DNA of 8,427 nucleotides, from NCBI GenBank assembly GCA_964568525.1, contig CAZMPM010000034.1, forward strand, positions 1-8,427, written 5' to 3'. The notes beneath the pieces are model-generated. The model was not told where the DNA came from. It searched no databases and saw nothing but the letters and a program-made list of their open reading frames with translations. Positions 6,171 through 8,427 of the stretch are shown here, in pieces. The DNA comes from CAYZPB01 sp964568525. GTDB lineage: Bacteria; Bacillota; Bacilli; Tepidibacillales; Tepidibacillaceae. The position numbers and the translations under genes are program-made. Position 1 is the first letter of the stretch; each line of letters opens with the position of its first letter.

Positions 6171-7661
6171 CTATTTAGCAACTTGCCAGTTAGTAATAAC
6201 GAATGTATCTCCAACCCATGTCGTTGGAGGTCCACCACTACCAGTTCCAATTGTTATATTACGAATCTCTTGAATGAGGAGGTATCTCGCTGCAATTCCA
6301 CCAACGTATAGATAATCACTGCTGTCTGTACTTGCATCAACATAGAAGTCTCCTCCTGATACAATATAACCGGCTTTAATCTGAGCTTTCTTATTAATCA
6401 CAATATTTACACCATTGGAAATAAAAAGTCCAGCAACATTCAATTTGAATAACGGCTTAGTGCTACCGCTCGAACTAGTTGACTGAAATGTATTATTTGC
6501 TGTTCCTAAATTAATTAAATCCTTTCCAACATTAATCTCTACATAATCAGAATTTGAAGAACCAGAACTATTCGTTTTAATATTAGGAGCAATCAAGCTG
6601 CCTTTAGCCGTAAAGCGAGCATTCGGTCCATTGACCTCCATTTTATTTAACACATAAACATTACCAGTTGCGTATATCTCACTATTAGTTGCATTTAAAT
6701 CCATTTTGTTCGCACAATAGATATTCCCATTAACTTGTAATACTAACTTATCAGCACCTGTCATATTCAGGTTTTTCACATAGAGGTTACCGTTAACAAT
6801 CAGTTTAATATTATATCCCGATAGGGTAATTTTATCCGCGTGCAGATTACCATTCACAGTGACTGTATATTTCTGTAACCTGCCAGCACTTATCGTAAAA
6901 TTCTTCGCATAAGTAGTTGAATTATATGTTGTACTATCACGATAAGGTATCCAGCTATAACTATGAGAAAGATTATTACTACCATACACATTAGCAGGTG
7001 GCTGTGGATATGAATTATTAGCCTGCGTTTTCAAAGCTTGAAAACGTGTATTATAGTCAGTTGTAGACATTGGTGATTGAATCTGCCAACCACTAGTGAA
7101 ATTCGTCGTTCGGTCATTCCCATTCTGCATAATCTGAACCTTCGCTTTGACAATACCATTCATCGTTATGCTTGTTGGATCATTAATATAGAAAGTGGTA
7201 TTATTTCCATTAACTTGTGTTACAACAGCATAATTAAAAAAGTCACTAGTGAAACTTCCTAATCCAGTAGCTGTATCAATAATAATATCGCCATTAACAT
7301 CATACTTTACGAACTTCTCGCCAAGCAATGTTGGGTAATGCGCTTTCGATTGAATGACAAACTTACCAGCAGCAACCGTAACAGTTGCTTCATAATATTC
7401 GTTATAACTGCCTATGGTGAAATTAGTTACAGGTTGTCGTGCTCTAACCTTCTGATCAATCAAATATAACGCTTCTTCGACGCCACCACGTGCACGTTCT
7501 AACGCTTTAATCTCTTTCTGTGAAGTATAGGCATTCTCAGTAGAGTATAAACTGTTAATAATTAGGGCTGAAGAACTAATCGATATTACCGCAACGAGAA
7601 ATAGAACCAAGATAAGCGCTGCTCCGTTCTCTGTTTTAATTATATCTCGAAATGTTTTCAT
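6171..7661 (-). CDS. PilX-like minor pilin with a repetitive, predicted beta-helix body
   Basis: The N terminus is that of a type IV pilin/pseudopilin of the PilX/GspK kind: a short charged leader ending ENG (11-13), then AALILVLFLVAVISISSSAL, a hydrophobic alpha-helix, and a polar helix (44-72). Cleavage would fall after G13; the residue at +5 is Leu, not Glu, and no basic residue precedes the Gly. Lack of Glu5 is known in PilX- and GspK-type subunits. The large body (about 130-496) is rich in Asn, Thr, Ser, Gly and Val and contains regular repeats (272-354) with VNGNLY/TGNVYV-type turns every 20-21 residues, suggesting a stacked beta-helix or bactofilin-like fold. A role in a pilus tip or surface complex is inference. 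The ATG at 7661 has GGGGTG 6 nt upstream. At 496 aa it is much longer than common PilX proteins. It lies 32 nt after the PilW-like gene and probably shares its operon. I do not recognise a specific named orthologue. Confidence 0.8.
   Translation of the reverse strand: MKTFRDIIKTENGAALILVLFLVAVISISSSALIINSLYSTENAYTSQKEIKALERARGGVEEALYLIDQKVRARQPVTNFTIGSYNEYYEATVTVAAGKFVIQSKAHYPTLLGEKFVKYDVNGDIIIDTATGLGSFTSDFFNYAVVTQVNGNNTTFYINDPTSITMNGIVKAKVQIMQNGNDRTTNFTSGWQIQSPMSTTDYNTRFQALKTQANNSYPQPPANVYGSNNLSHSYSWIPYRDSTTYNSTTYAKNFTISAGRLQKYTVTVNGNLHADKITLSGYNIKLIVNGNLYVKNLNMTGADKLVLQVNGNIYCANKMDLNATNSEIYATGNVYVLNKMEVNGPNARFTAKGSLIAPNIKTNSSGSSNSDYVEINVGKDLINLGTANNTFQSTSSSGSTKPLFKLNVAGLFISNGVNIVINKKAQIKAGYIVSGGDFYVDASTDSSDYLYVGGIAARYLLIQEIRNITIGTGSGGPPTTWVGDTFVITNWQVAK
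6600..6848 (-). repeat. Four consecutive 20-21-residue coding repeats (predicted beta-helix coils)
   Basis: Within the PilX-like protein, residues 272-291, 292-312, 313-333 and 334-354 align as units of 20, 21, 21 and 21 residues. Each begins with N-[LIV]-[HY]-x-x and ends in a V-N-G, A-T-G or A-K-G turn (G291, G312, G333, G354). The middle carries K-[IM]-x-[LV]-x-x or L-N-M. The nucleotide sequence of the units has diverged, so this is a protein-level repeat, not a recent DNA duplication. The period equals about one coil of a right-handed beta-helix, which is the inferred structure. Confidence 0.7.
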
Positions 7662-7693
7662 AACTTACACCCCAGCTCTTCTCTCTATTTGGC

Positions 7694-8191
7694 TTAACCC
7701 CAGTTAATCGGTCGAGCAATTGTTAGGATTCGATACTTCTGGCCAGTTCTCGGATCAACATCTTTTAGAATAAAATCTATTATATACTTCGTCCCATCCG
7801 TTGGATCAAGATAGAAATTATCAACGTTCACAGCAAGAACAACATTAACTGAACCGCGTTCAAGCATAAAATCACCAGTATTGCGATTAAACAGATATCT
7901 AGAATCAGAACCATTTTTCAGCTCAATCTCAACAACTTCAGTCACCATTGGTTGACCAACAGCTATAGCTCCATCCTGTTTAGCCAGTGAACTTGCAGAC
8001 TCGATATCGCGTACCAACTGTTCAGCAGCAAATCTAACTTTTTCTTGATGAAGTGTCTGTTTCTGTAAATCGTTCGTACCTTTAAACCAGGCAAACTGTG
8101 CACTAGCAATTAGACCAATAACGATACTAATTACAGCAATAACAGCTAATAATTCAATTAGTGTCGCACCTTTTTCATTATTCATTCGCAT
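7694..8191 (-). CDS. Prepilin-type minor pilin/pseudopilin, PilW/GspJ-like
   Basis: The 165-aa protein begins with a short leader, MRMNNEKG, and the consensus class III signal KG/ATLIELLAVIAVISIVIGLI. The prepilin peptidase site is after G8, and the Glu at position +5 (E13), needed for subunit assembly, is present. The hydrophobic helix runs from 9 to about 30, then a globular domain containing FAAEQLVRDIESAS (54-67) and FNRNTGDFMLERG (101-113), which resemble PilW/GspJ-type minor pilins in length and pattern. It likely joins a tip complex with the PilV/GspI-like protein upstream and the PilX/GspK-like protein downstream, an order common in minor-pilin operons. Its ATG lies inside the last codons of the preceding gene (14-nt overlap). 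A second in-frame ATG (codon 3, 8185) would give an 8-nt overlap. No strong ribosome binding site is seen, so translational coupling is probable. The exact subfamily is uncertain. Confidence 0.85.
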   Translation of the reverse strand: MRMNNEKGATLIELLAVIAVISIVIGLIASAQFAWFKGTNDLQKQTLHQEKVRFAAEQLVRDIESASSLAKQDGAIAVGQPMVTEVVEIELKNGSDSRYLFNRNTGDFMLERGSVNVVLAVNVDNFYLDPTDGTKYIIDFILKDVDPRTGQKYRILTIARPINWG

Positions 8192-8427
8192 GTTGCCACA
8201 CCACTGTTCTAATATTTACCTCACCAAGTCGGCTCTGTTTCTTGCTTACTGTCACAAGAATATCTTTAAGCCCTGTATAACTTTTATAATTTGTAATTGT
8301 AACAACAACATTATAGTCGGTTAAAGCAGCCGAGTATTCATAATCATACGCATTTGCACCATCTCGCACCTTGTCTCTTGCATCATCAAGAATTCCTCTT
8401 GCAACATTTATCACTTGATTGCGATCA
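8178..8427 (-). CDS. C-terminal 82 residues of a minor pilin-like protein, PilV/GspI-like (5' end outside the window)
   Basis: The frame stays open to the window edge, where residues D-R-N-Q precede the GTG at 8414; that GTG is therefore an internal Val codon and not the start. The visible part contains NVARGILDDARDKVRDG, followed by a beta-rich end with YNVVVTITNY, LKDILVTVSKK and VNIRTVVW. Alternating V-T-V strands and a final strand of this kind are typical of the C-terminal part of PilV/GspI-type minor pilins, where the N-terminal signal and helix would lie upstream. Position directly before a PilW/GspJ-like gene, with overlapping ends, supports this reading. Without the N terminus the family call stays tentative. 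Confidence 0.65.
   Translation of the reverse strand, partial: DRNQVINVARGILDDARDKVRDGANAYDYEYSAALTDYNVVVTITNYKSYTGLKDILVTVSKKQSRLGEVNIRTVVWQHANE

Noticed and set aside
6164..6173. Perfect 10-bp palindrome TAGTGCACTA spanning the stop codon of the PilX-like gene
   Set aside because: It is a single short copy with no second site or linked promoter; too short to support an operator call.
7077..7262. Plus-strand open frame of 61 codons opposite the PilX-like gene
   Set aside because: It is antisense to a real coding region of low-complexity composition, with no motif.
8412..8414. GTG as the start of a 78-residue protein at the right edge
   Set aside because: The frame is open for four more codons (D-R-N-Q) up to the edge and the content looks like the C-terminal end of a pilin-like protein, so the GTG is internal.
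1..8427. Mobile element, phage, CRISPR, defence or RNA gene
   Set aside because: No inverted-repeat ends, transposase or integrase motifs, regularly spaced DNA repeats or tRNA-like structures were seen; coding sequence covers nearly the whole window.

Overview
This window reads as part of one long co-directional (minus-strand) gene string from an A/T-rich bacterium (GC roughly 40% by eye), most likely a Bacillota (Firmicutes) lineage. The gene order radC - mreC - mreD - mrdA - rodA - rng resembles clostridial and Negativicutes cell-shape loci. The presence of RNase E/G would exclude Bacillus subtilis-like organisms. Placement below phylum is inference and cannot be settled from the sequence alone.

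Reading in the direction of transcription (from 8427 down to 1), the window opens with a pilus or pseudopilus block. It holds the C-terminal part of a PilV/GspI-like minor pilin (cut by the edge), a 165-aa minor pilin with a canonical prepilin peptidase site (PilW/GspJ-like), and a 496-aa PilX-like protein. The N terminus of that last protein is pilin-like; its body contains regularly spaced 20-21-residue repeats that look like coils of a beta-helix. Next comes radC, a JAMM/MPN-domain protein. The elongasome block follows: mreC (TTG start), mreD, mrdA (PBP2) and rodA. The string ends with rng (RNase G/E), whose 3' part lies outside the window.

The genes are packed tightly. Spacers are 39 nt or less, mreC and mreD abut exactly, and the two first pilin genes overlap by 14 nt. 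No stretch above 300 bases lacks a gene, and I found no rRNA, tRNA, CRISPR array, IS element or convincing rho-independent terminator. The most coherent picture is an operon, or a chain of overlapping transcription units. MreC/MreD scaffold the RodA glycosyltransferase - PBP2 transpeptidase pair, which builds lateral-wall peptidoglycan. The pilin genes upstream would need assembly ATPase, platform and prepilin peptidase genes from outside the window.

The points most worth a second look are the absence of mreB from its usual place between radC and mreC, the predicted beta-helix minor pilin, and a consensus extended -10 element overlapping the radC stop just ahead of the TTG-initiated mreC. None of these amounts to a proven new system; the core genes are conventional and intact.
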